Below the pieces are notes generated by a model, which saw nothing but the letters and a program-made list of their open reading frames with translations, ran no database searches and had not been told where the DNA came from. From Eubacterium aggregans (GTDB lineage: Bacteria > Bacillota > Clostridia > Eubacteriales > Eubacteriaceae): 43,714 nt of DNA. Shown piece by piece: positions 35,473 to 43,387 of this stretch. The stretch is from the NCBI RefSeq assembly GCF_900107815.1, contig NZ_FNRK01000020.1, forward strand, positions 1 to 43,714, given 5' to 3'. A program made the translations under genes and the position numbers. The first letter of the stretch is position 1. Every line of letters starts with the position of its first letter.

Positions 35473-36054
35473 ATGAAAAAAAATAGCAGAATTATTTTAG
35501 GTGTCTTAATATTGGTTTTGGTAATAATTCTTATAGGATTATGGAGTATCCTAAAACAGAAGAATCCAGAGAGTAGTGTTAAAGAGACAGTAATAACTCC
35601 ATCCGTGTCAGTAACTCCTAAACCAACGATTCCCGTTCAGGCAGCAGAAGGGTTGACAAAAGAAGAGTCTGAAAAAATGAAAATGATGGCAATGGAGCTT
35701 TATCAAGCGGCATTTAATTCAGACTACGATAAAGTGAAATCTTTGTCGACAAGGGGATTTAGTACTGATTTACAAACCTGTTTAGATACTCAAGAATCAT
35801 TGATTATGTCAGATGGTACCAATCTCATTAAAAACTTACGAGAGTATACGGATGTCAGTACACCCGTTGAAGTAGGTGAACCTACTGCTTATGGGGGCGA
35901 TTCTGAATTTATTGTAACACTACTACTTCAAGGTGACTATACAGCTAGAGTCGGGTTTGTTCGAGAGGAAGACGGACAGTTTTGGGTTAATACGTATGCA
36001 ATGCAATCATTAGCGAGGGGTGAAGGTGGTGTTATGGGCCACGGAGCTGATTAG
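35473..36054 (+). CDS. Membrane-anchored extracytoplasmic protein, unknown function
   Basis: 193 residues. One N-terminal membrane segment (about 7-27) is followed by a serine/threonine/proline-rich linker (about 35-60) and a compact domain (about 65-190) with helix-rich first half and strands in the second, the general look of an NTF2-like or DUF4878-type domain; this is a guess. There is no lipobox cysteine. The ATG at 35473 has GTGGGG upstream; a GTG at 35464 lies in the site itself. It begins 11 bases after the GH25 gene and is followed by a terminator, so the two form a unit and may act together at the wall. Confidence 0.7.
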   Translation: MKKNSRIILGVLILVLVIILIGLWSILKQKNPESSVKETVITPSVSVTPKPTIPVQAAEGLTKEESEKMKMMAMELYQAAFNSDYDKVKSLSTRGFSTDLQTCLDTQESLIMSDGTNLIKNLREYTDVSTPVEVGEPTAYGGDSEFIVTLLLQGDYTARVGFVREEDGQFWVNTYAMQSLARGEGGVMGHGAD

Positions 36055-36149
36055 TATTGGAACAAATTGTGGAGAGAATGCCGTCTCCTTCTGGAAAATA
36101 AAAGACAAATTTACATACATATGGTAATATATTGATAGAGCGAAAGAAT

Positions 36150-36201
36150 CACTGATTAATGCGACTGTTTGACTCGGGTCTTATTTAATCAGTGTTTCTT
36201 T
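36150..36201 (+). terminator. Intrinsic terminator after the GH25 unit
   Basis: A perfect 10-base-pair stem (36150-36159 with 36185-36194, 25-base loop) is followed by TTTCTTT. It is AT-rich, so moderate in strength. It separates the AT-rich block from the following more GC-rich genes. Confidence 0.7.
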
Positions 36202-36246
36202 AAATAGCAGCTAAATGCTGGGAAGATATGAGGTGACGAGAGACTG

Positions 36247-37815
36247 ATGGCAGTGAGATTAAAAGAATACCTTCGTGTTAACTTTAAAACTATTATTATA
36301 GCTTTTTTTTGTGTTGTTCTGGCCTATGGCTTTTTTTTGCTCAACCCCACGGTATCCATTGATGAAGAGACTTGGCTCTTAAATGGGACCCAACCTTTAG
36401 GCTGGTTAGAGCAGGGGCGAATTGCAATTCATATTTTCGATTTGATATTTTCTCATAATGGTGCGCCAATCCCCTTTCTTTGGGATTTTCTTGCAATTCT
36501 AACATGGTTTTCTTCCGGTCTTATTTTTCTTTTTATTTTCTCTGAAGAATTGCAGGAGCTTAAGGTCTTTGTTAAGATTGTTTTTTTAGTTTATTATGCA
36601 ACGATTCCCTTTGTGGCAGGTGACATGATGGCATTTTCCATGTCCAGCTTTCCCGTGGCCACGGGTTTGCTAGCGGCGGCTTTTTCTTTTGGGAATACGC
36701 GTTTATGGCTAAAAACAAAGTCAAAAGTAAATTTGATTTGGGCGATTGTCCTCTTGTTTTATGGAATTTCCATTTACCAAGCAATTCTGGGTTTGTACAT
36801 TACAGCCATCGTCGGTCTTTGCTTTATCCGAGTCTTAAATCGTGACTTTAAAACCTTTGAAATCGTCTGGAAATCGGCAATGATTGCTATTATTTCCACA
36901 GTGGCTTATTTTATTGTTTTTTTCAGCATTGTCACCATACGCGGCTCCTATGATTCATATATTACCGAGGGCTTTATTGGTTGGTGGAGTGGTGAAAGTG
37001 TTTTTCTTACCTTTTTTAAGGCACTTTATAATATTTGCCGGGTATCTTTTGGGTCTCCATTCCTCGGGGCAGAGAGTGTTTTTGGTGGAACGGTCATTTG
37101 TATACTGACCATTGCCTATATTTGCTACGCTATATTCACCTTTTTTACCATTAAAGAAATGAAAGAAAAAGCGCAGTTCCTATTTTATGCAATTATGTTT
37201 GTATGCGGACCTTTTATTATGTACGTACTAATGGGGACCAATAATACCATGGGACGAATGTTGTTTGGCCTATGTCTTACAGGGGCGCTTCAGATGGTTT
37301 TGATACTCAATGCCACTAAGCAGCATAGGCGTCTTCATCAGGTTGTGATCGTCCTGGTGATTTATCTTTTATTCCTCAATTTATCCAATATGAATCGTAT
37401 TTATTTCAACGATTATATCCGTTACCAGTATGACTGTACCGTTGGGAATGAAATTATGCTAGAAATTGAAAAATCAGGATACGATTATCATTCAAAGCCA
37501 GTGGTATTCATTGGTGCAAAGCAGCCGGATGCTATCGCTATGGATCAACATGATACATTGGGAATGAAAGGCTCCTACTTTTTGTGGGATGATGGGAATA
37601 ATGGACGAATCAGTGGCTTTTTAAAAACATTGGGTTACACCGTATTACCATCCTCAACAGATCAAAAACAGGCAGCTGTCAATGCGTCACAGATGATGGC
37701 AACATGGCCGAATGAGGGGAGTATCTTAGAAAAAGATGGCGTGATCATCGTCAAGCTATCAGAACCATCTCAAAAATGGTACCATGCGAATGGGATTCAA
37801 CAAAAATTACAATAA
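36247..37815 (+). CDS. GtrII-like membrane glucosyltransferase
   Basis: 522-residue polytopic membrane protein with about ten hydrophobic segments. VSIDEETWLLNGTQPLGWLEQGR near the N-terminus contains the acidic pair expected in the first external loop. The YGISIYQAILGLYITA segment matches the Glucos_trans_II (GtrII) family as I remember it. Such enzymes add a side-chain sugar from an undecaprenyl-phosphate donor on the outer face. The donor would come from a GtrB-type enzyme, present here at 38922. GAGGTGA lies upstream at a long spacing. The last 120 residues are a soluble domain. Confidence 0.78.
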   Translation: MAVRLKEYLRVNFKTIIIAFFCVVLAYGFFLLNPTVSIDEETWLLNGTQPLGWLEQGRIAIHIFDLIFSHNGAPIPFLWDFLAILTWFSSGLIFLFIFSEELQELKVFVKIVFLVYYATIPFVAGDMMAFSMSSFPVATGLLAAAFSFGNTRLWLKTKSKVNLIWAIVLLFYGISIYQAILGLYITAIVGLCFIRVLNRDFKTFEIVWKSAMIAIISTVAYFIVFFSIVTIRGSYDSYITEGFIGWWSGESVFLTFFKALYNICRVSFGSPFLGAESVFGGTVICILTIAYICYAIFTFFTIKEMKEKAQFLFYAIMFVCGPFIMYVLMGTNNTMGRMLFGLCLTGALQMVLILNATKQHRRLHQVVIVLVIYLLFLNLSNMNRIYFNDYIRYQYDCTVGNEIMLEIEKSGYDYHSKPVVFIGAKQPDAIAMDQHDTLGMKGSYFLWDDGNNGRISGFLKTLGYTVLPSSTDQKQAAVNASQMMATWPNEGSILEKDGVIIVKLSEPSQKWYHANGIQQKLQ

Positions 37816-37944
37816 TTAAATCACAATGCCCTTTATAGCAAATACCTTGAGATAAACAATCAAGACAAAGCTGTGAGGGGTATTATTTTTAGTTTTGGAG
37901 CGACATCTCTTGTGTTTACACCTTTTTTACGTTATGATTATAAA

Positions 37945-38925
37945 ATGGATGAATTTAAAAGAATTTCGATTATTATCCCTAATTTTAATGGAGAAAAGTA
38001 TCTAGAGCCCTGTTTGGATAGCTTGATGGGGCAGTGTAACGACGAAATAGAAATCATCGTAGTGGATGATTGTTCGAGTGATGATAGCATGGCTATACTT
38101 TCAGATTATAAAAATGTGCGAGTGTTACAAAATGAAGTGAACTCTGGATTTGCGGCATCGGTTAACCGTGGGATTCAAGCTTGCTATGGTGAGTTTGTAC
38201 TTCTTTTAAATAACGATGTTGTTGTTGAATCTGATTTTGTAGAGGCTCTGTACCGGGCGATTGATGTTGATAAACGCCGCTTTGCCATTTCGTCACGCAT
38301 GGTTCGCTTTAATGAGCGGGATAAGCTAGATGACACTGGTGATTTTTATAATATTCTGGGATGGGCTTTTAAGCGAGGTGACGGGAATCCAATTTCCCAG
38401 TATCATAAGCCAACAAAGGTCTTTTCTGTGTGTGCTGGCGCCGCTTTGTACCGAAAATCAGTATTTGATGAAATCGGTCTCTTTGACGAGCGTTTTTTTG
38501 CATATCTTGAGGATGTGGACGTTTCTTATCGGGCATTAATCCATGGTTATGAAAATTGGTATGAGCCGACGGCCATTTGCTACCACATCGGCAGTGCAAC
38601 AACCGCTGATGGCAATAAATACTCACCCTTTAAGGTTCGAATTTCAGCACGAAATAACATTTATTTAGTCTATAAAAATATGCCTTTAGGGCAATTATTA
38701 TTGAATTTCCCTTTCCTATTCTGCGGCTTTACAGCCAAAGCAGCGATGTTTGCAGTACGTGGATATGGTAAAGAGTATATTAGTGGATTGATGGCGGGTT
38801 TAAAAGGCGTTAAATCACTGAAGAAATCACCCTTTAAGGCAAAACGTACATTAAATTATTTGAAAATAGAATTAATGCTGATCGATGGATTACTAAAACA
38901 ATTAGAAACGAAGTATCGACGATGA
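37945..38925 (+). CDS. GT2 glycosyltransferase
   Basis: About 326 residues. It opens RISIIIPNFNGEKYLEPCL, with VDDCSSDD and the metal site LLNNDV. FAYLEDVDVSYRALIHGYE is a typical late block of WbbL/RfbF-type rhamnosyltransferases, and the C-terminus is basic and amphipathic, fitting membrane association. The start is uncertain: the ATG at 37945 gives the usual N-terminus but has no ribosome binding site. The frame is open back to a GTG at 37873 that also lacks one. A TTTACA/TATAAA pair just upstream would make the ATG almost leaderless. Its stop overlaps the next gene by 4 bases. Confidence 0.82.
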   Translation: MDEFKRISIIIPNFNGEKYLEPCLDSLMGQCNDEIEIIVVDDCSSDDSMAILSDYKNVRVLQNEVNSGFAASVNRGIQACYGEFVLLLNNDVVVESDFVEALYRAIDVDKRRFAISSRMVRFNERDKLDDTGDFYNILGWAFKRGDGNPISQYHKPTKVFSVCAGAALYRKSVFDEIGLFDERFFAYLEDVDVSYRALIHGYENWYEPTAICYHIGSATTADGNKYSPFKVRISARNNIYLVYKNMPLGQLLLNFPFLFCGFTAKAAMFAVRGYGKEYISGLMAGLKGVKSLKKSPFKAKRTLNYLKIELMLIDGLLKQLETKYRR

Positions 38926-39890
38926 ATAATCAACGGCTCACGGTAGTGGTCCCCTGTTATAATGAAGCAAAAACGATTCATTGCTTTTACAAAGCGATGA
39001 ATCCGATTCGCTCTCAATTTAGTACTGAGTTTGGCGTTGAAATCACACTACTTTTTGTCGACGATGGCTCTTGTGACGGGACCATCAATATTTTAAAAAC
39101 ACTAGCTGAAGAAGATGGCGCGATACAATTTTTGAGTTTTTCCCGAAATTTTGGAAAAGAAGCGGCGATTCTGGCGGGATTGTCCCATGCATCCGGTGAT
39201 TTTGTTGCGGTGATGGATGTGGATCTTCAGGACCCGCCGGAGCTTTTGTCCGAGATGTATTTGGGCATTGTCGCAGAAGGATATGATTGTGTGGCAGCCA
39301 GGCGTGTATCCCGTAAAGGAGAACCTTTCATTCGTTCTTTTTTTGCGCGGCGCTATTATCACGTACTGAATCGCATGTCAAAGATGACCATTGTTGATGG
39401 GGCCCGGGATTATCGGTTGATGACGCGCGATGTCGTCAAGGCGGTTTTGTCCGTAAAAGAATACAATCGCTTTACAAAGGGGATTTTTAGCTGGGTTGGC
39501 TTTGAGACGAAATGGCTGGAATATGAAAATAGACAGCGTGTGACGGGAGAAACCAAATGGTCCTTTTGGCATCTTTTCTTGTATTCCCTGGATGGTGTGG
39601 TTGCCTACTCAACAGTGCCGCTGTCCTTGGCTTCGGTAATGGGGTTCATTCTCTGCCTATTGGCCATTGGATTAATTGGTTTCTTCATTGCAAAAACTTT
39701 GATTTGGGGGGATCCTGTTGCAGGATATCCTTCCCTCGTGTGTATTGTGCTTTTTATTGGGGGAGTACAACTTTTTTGTATTGGGATCCTCGGTCAATAT
39801 TTGGCAAAAACATATTTGGAAACCAAGGGACGCCCGATCTATATTATTAAAAGCAAAAGCGAAACATTAGCGCAATCGGAAATGAGGTAA
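38922..39890 (+). CDS. GtrB-like undecaprenyl-phosphate glycosyltransferase
   Basis: 322 residues, GT2 of the DPM1/GtrB group: VVVPCYNEAKTIHCF, FVDDGSCDGT, MDVDLQDPPELL with the metal-binding DxD, and FSRNFGKEAAILAGL. Two C-terminal membrane hairpin segments (about 232-260 and 270-295) are characteristic of bactoprenol glycosyltransferases. It would make undecaprenyl-phosphate-glucose (or another hexose) as the donor for the GtrII-like enzyme two genes upstream. ATGA overlap with the previous gene. No GtrA flippase is adjacent. Confidence 0.88.
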   Translation: MNNQRLTVVVPCYNEAKTIHCFYKAMNPIRSQFSTEFGVEITLLFVDDGSCDGTINILKTLAEEDGAIQFLSFSRNFGKEAAILAGLSHASGDFVAVMDVDLQDPPELLSEMYLGIVAEGYDCVAARRVSRKGEPFIRSFFARRYYHVLNRMSKMTIVDGARDYRLMTRDVVKAVLSVKEYNRFTKGIFSWVGFETKWLEYENRQRVTGETKWSFWHLFLYSLDGVVAYSTVPLSLASVMGFILCLLAIGLIGFFIAKTLIWGDPVAGYPSLVCIVLFIGGVQLFCIGILGQYLAKTYLETKGRPIYIIKSKSETLAQSEMR

Positions 39891-39892
39891 AG

Positions 39893-40750
39893 ATGGATTT
39901 ATCAATCATCATCGTTAATTATAAAACCCTGGAGCTGACATCAAACTGTCTGGATTCCATTTACGAAGCCAATATGAAGGGGATCAATTTTGAGGTCATC
40001 GTGGTGGATAATGCATCGGAGGATGGCAGTATTGAAGCGATTGAGGGACACTATCCCCAGGTAAAAATCATCAAGAACTCTGAGAACCTCGGGTTTTCCA
40101 AGGCCAATAATATGGGAATACGCAGCTCGGTGGCAGATTTTATATTGCTGTTGAATTCCGACACCATTGTGGAGGGCAATACTATTGGTGATGCGTTAGC
40201 GTTTATGAGAAACCATCGACACGTGGGGGCCTTGGGATGCAAGGTGCTTCTGGAATCAGGGGCCTTGGATCTGGCCTGTAAACGGAGTTTTCCCACACCG
40301 ACGAATGGGATCTACCATTCTCTGAAGCTGGACAAACGCTTTCCTAAAAGCAAACGCTTTGGGGAGTACAACCTCACCTTTGTCGATGAGGATAAAATCT
40401 GCTCGGTTGATTGCATTATGGGGGCCTTTATGATGGTGAGTCGCCAGGCTATTGATGCGGTTGGCCTTTTAGATGAAGACTATTTTATGTATGGTGAGGA
40501 TGTGGATTGGTGCTATCGGATTAAAAAAGCGGGTTTTCAGATTATCTATTATCCAAAGGTTCGGATTTTTCATTACAAAAAGGCTAGTGGGATTGGAAAA
40601 CGGAACCCCAAAACCATTGAGGCTTTTTATGATTCCATGGGAATTTTTTATCAAAAGCACTATCGTGGAAAGTACAATCCCCTGACCACCAATGCCGTCT
40701 TGTGGGGAACCCAGGTGATGAAAAAGCTTGCCCTTCGGCGAAATCGATAA
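39893..40750 (+). CDS. GT2 rhamnosyltransferase (WbbL-like)
   Basis: 285 residues. LSIIIVNYKTLELTSNCLDS, VVDNASEDGS, LLNSDTIVEG, and MYGEDVDWCYRIKKAGF are the usual blocks of WbbL-type dTDP-rhamnosyltransferases. WbbL transfers rhamnose to a lipid-linked sugar phosphate, often as the second sugar of a linkage unit. The gene lies directly before the initiating transferase, which fits that role. GAGG stands shortly before the ATG, 2 bases after the previous stop. Donor assignment is from family and the rfb genes. Confidence 0.85.
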   Translation: MDLSIIIVNYKTLELTSNCLDSIYEANMKGINFEVIVVDNASEDGSIEAIEGHYPQVKIIKNSENLGFSKANNMGIRSSVADFILLLNSDTIVEGNTIGDALAFMRNHRHVGALGCKVLLESGALDLACKRSFPTPTNGIYHSLKLDKRFPKSKRFGEYNLTFVDEDKICSVDCIMGAFMMVSRQAIDAVGLLDEDYFMYGEDVDWCYRIKKAGFQIIYYPKVRIFHYKKASGIGKRNPKTIEAFYDSMGIFYQKHYRGKYNPLTTNAVLWGTQVMKKLALRRNR

Positions 40751-40762
40751 GGAGGTGGACTA

Positions 40763-42160
40763 ATGATTAAAAGCAACCAACATTTTTTTAATTTTCTCCA
40801 GGTTTTGGCAGATATGCTTGTGGTCAGTGGCGCACTGCTGTTAGCTTGGTATATTCGGTTTGCATCGCCCTTTTTTAATGATGGCATACGGACTCTGCGT
40901 TTTGAAGCCTATATGGCGTTGCTTGCCTTTGTGGTACCCGTCTACTTGGTTTTATTCCTTATCTTTGGGTTGTATAAACCCTATCGGAAGCAGCGTTTTA
41001 CCAAGGAATGTCAGGAGATTATTTTATCAAATACCATTGGGATTTTGATTCTATTGGCATTTTTATACACGGGAAAAAGCATTCATTTCTCCCGATATAT
41101 GCTGGGGCTGTTCTATATTTTCTCTGTGGTTTTAGTGTCGGCTGAGCGGGGAATTATTCGAAAGATTTTAAGAAGCATGCGGGAGCGCGGCTTTAATATT
41201 AAGTACATCATCATCGTGGGGGCCGGTGCCCTTGGACAACGGTTTGCCAAGAAGGTGATGAACGATCGCCAGCTCGGCTATAAAATCTGTGGCTTTGTCG
41301 ATGATTATTATCCCAAAAGCGAGAAAGAGGGGATACCAATTTTAGGATCGACCCGGGAGATGAATGAAATCCTGGAGGAATACCGTGTGGATGAGGTGGT
41401 AATCGCCTTGCCGAACACCAGCTACCGCCGAATTGATGAGGTGATTGATAAATGTGAATACCAGGGGATTAAGACCCAGATTATCCCGGACTATTTTAAC
41501 TTGGTTCAGGGATCCAAGCCCGCCTTTGATGAGCTGGATGGGATTCCGCTTATTAATACACGATATATTCCTCTGGACGAGCCCTTTAATAAATTTATCA
41601 AGCGGTTGTTCGATATCCTCTTCTCTTTGCTTGTTTTGATTGTGTTGTCCCCGTTACTATTGGTGACGGCAATTTTGGTAAAGCTGACATCGCCGGGTCC
41701 GATTATTTATAAGCAGGTGCGCGTGGGCATGAATCGAAGGGATTTTGAGATTTATAAATTCCGGTCGATGCGAAATGATATGCCAGAGGTTGGAAATACG
41801 GTGTGGACCACTGAGGATGATCCCCGAAAGACGAAGTTTGGGTCTTTTATCCGAAAAACAAGTATTGATGAGCTGCCACAGCTGATTAATGTGCTTAAAG
41901 GGGATATGAGTATTGTCGGTCCCCGCCCGGAGCGTCCCTTTTATGTGAGCAAGTTTAAGGACGAGATTCCCAAATATATGATTAAGCATCACGTGCGTCC
42001 AGGTCTTACCGGATGGGCCCAGGTGAATGGTTGGCGGGGAGATACAGATATTGAGCCGCGAATCCGGTGTGATATTGAATATATCGAAAAGTGGACACCG
42101 TGGTTTGATGTAAAAATATTGTTTATGACGCCAGCAGCGGTGTTTAAGAATGGGTATTAG
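40763..42160 (+). CDS. Undecaprenyl-phosphate sugar-1-phosphate transferase (WcaJ/WbaP type)
   Basis: Initiating polyprenyl-phosphate hexose-1-phosphate transferase, 465 residues. Four N-terminal membrane segments (about 10-115) are followed by a CoA-binding-like Rossmann region ([18 protein letters not shown]) and the C-terminal catalytic domain from about 275: [20 protein letters not shown] split over the re-entrant helix, [33 protein letters not shown] and [15 protein letters not shown]. It loads the first sugar phosphate, glucose or galactose type, onto the carrier lipid. GGAGGTGG lies before the ATG. Having such a starter with an ABC exporter resembles S-layer glycan loci (WsaP). Confidence 0.93.
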   Translation: MIKSNQHFFNFLQVLADMLVVSGALLLAWYIRFASPFFNDGIRTLRFEAYMALLAFVVPVYLVLFLIFGLYKPYRKQRFTKECQEIILSNTIGILILLAFLYTGKSIHFSRYMLGLFYIFSVVLVSAERGIIRKILRSMRERGFNIKYIIIVGAGALGQRFAKKVMNDRQLGYKICGFVDDYYPKSEKEGIPILGSTREMNEILEEYRVDEVVIALPNTSYRRIDEVIDKCEYQGIKTQIIPDYFNLVQGSKPAFDELDGIPLINTRYIPLDEPFNKFIKRLFDILFSLLVLIVLSPLLLVTAILVKLTSPGPIIYKQVRVGMNRRDFEIYKFRSMRNDMPEVGNTVWTTEDDPRKTKFGSFIRKTSIDELPQLINVLKGDMSIVGPRPERPFYVSKFKDEIPKYMIKHHVRPGLTGWAQVNGWRGDTDIEPRIRCDIEYIEKWTPWFDVKILFMTPAAVFKNGY

Positions 42161-42296
42161 GAGGATGACAGAATATACTCTTAAAAAGATGGGCTACTCA
42201 TTAATCATCTGGACAATATTCTATGAATCAAATCTAATTTTAAAAAGGAATTGACGAGATGCTTCTACAAAAAAAGTCAGGAGAAAACGTGGTAAA
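42161..42296 (+). other. Short gap with two micro-ORFs
   Basis: Two tiny frames fill the gap: 42165-42254 (29 codons, the ATG immediately after GGAGG, so poorly spaced) and 42259-42300 (13 codons, AAGGAA upstream, stop overlapping the next ATG as ATGA). The second could couple translation into the downstream gene. Neither has a recognizable product. Confidence 0.4.
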
Positions 42297-43028
42297 ATGA
42301 TAAATGATAAAAAAGTTTTAGTAATTGTTCCTGCATACAATGAGGAAGAATCAATTGAGTTAGTGATTAAGAATCTTAAGAAATGTGTACCTCAAGTGGA
42401 TTACATTATTATTAATGATTGTTCTACAGATCAAACGGAGCGAATATGCAAAGAGAATGATTTTGCATATTTAACCTTGCCCGTTAATTTGGGAATTGGT
42501 GGGGGAGTGCAATCCGGTTATCAGTATGCTGTTGAGAACGATTATGATATTGCCATTCAGATGGATGGTGACGGTCAACATGATCCTGAATATTTAGAGA
42601 TATTGATACAACCCCTGTTGAAAGGACAAGCAGATATGGTAATAGGATCGCGTTTCATTACCAAGGATGGTTTTCAGTCATCGGCAATGCGCCGAGCTGG
42701 AATTGTTTTTTTGAAAAAGTTAATCCAATTTTGTTGTGGTGTGAAAATAACTGATACAACTAGTGGTTTTAGAGCGACATCCAAGGAGTTAACCTCTTTT
42801 TTTGCAAAAGATTATGCACAGGATTATCCAGAGCCAGAGGCAATCATTGCCACAGTGTTAAACGGCTTTAAGATTCAAGAAGTTCCCGTTGTAATGCAGG
42901 AAAGACAAGGTGGAGAATCTTCGATAAATGCATTTAAGTCGATTTACTATATGATTAAAGTATCATTGGCTATTATTATTTACCGACTGGGAATTATTGG
43001 TGACAAAAGGAAGGGAGGAAAAAAATGA
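42297..43028 (+). CDS. GT2 glycosyltransferase, DPM1/DPG-synthase-like
   Basis: 243 residues. VLVIVPAYNEEESIELVIKN, INDCSTDQT, LPVNLGIGGGVQSGY, IQMDGDGQHDPEYL (metal site) and the TSGFRATSKE block are those of polyprenyl-phosphate sugar synthases. The C-terminus has a hydrophobic helix (about 222-238) but not the two hairpins of GtrB. It is followed by a DUF2304 gene with ATGA overlap and another GT2, a common trio. Product sugar unknown. More AT-rich than the preceding gene. Confidence 0.85.
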   Translation: MINDKKVLVIVPAYNEEESIELVIKNLKKCVPQVDYIIINDCSTDQTERICKENDFAYLTLPVNLGIGGGVQSGYQYAVENDYDIAIQMDGDGQHDPEYLEILIQPLLKGQADMVIGSRFITKDGFQSSAMRRAGIVFLKKLIQFCCGVKITDTTSGFRATSKELTSFFAKDYAQDYPEPEAIIATVLNGFKIQEVPVVMQERQGGESSINAFKSIYYMIKVSLAIIIYRLGIIGDKRKGGKK

Positions 43029-43387
43029 ATACTAGTTTGCGAGTTTTTTTAGTCATAGCAATTTTCATATATTTGGCAATTATTATAAATATGCTTCGTA
43101 AAAAAAATCTAAATCTTAGATATACTCTGGTTTGGCTCATTTCTGCTTTGGTTATGTTAATCATAGCTGTTTTCCCTGAAATTATTAACCAATTGGCAAG
43201 GTTCATAGGGGTGATCGATCCTGTTAATGTTGTTTTTGTGATTGAAGCTATGTTTGTTCTGTTGATATTATTATCGCTAACGGCAATTGTTTCGCATCTC
43301 AATGCCAAATCGAGGCGGTTGATACAAGCAGTGGCTCTACTAGAAAAAAGGGTACGGGAATTAGAAAAACAGGAAAAATCCCAATGA
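43025..43387 (+). CDS. DUF2304 small membrane protein
   Basis: 120 residues with three hydrophobic segments (about 6-24, 33-52, 68-92) and a basic coiled-coil-like tail (LEKRVRELEKQEK). The size, RYTLVWLISALVMLIIAVFPE segment and position between two GT2 genes fit DUF2304. Its role is unknown; partnership with the flanking glycosyltransferases is inferred from conserved neighbourhood. Overlaps both neighbours by ATGA, so all three are translationally coupled. Confidence 0.82.
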   Translation: MNTSLRVFLVIAIFIYLAIIINMLRKKNLNLRYTLVWLISALVMLIIAVFPEIINQLARFIGVIDPVNVVFVIEAMFVLLILLSLTAIVSHLNAKSRRLIQAVALLEKRVRELEKQEKSQ

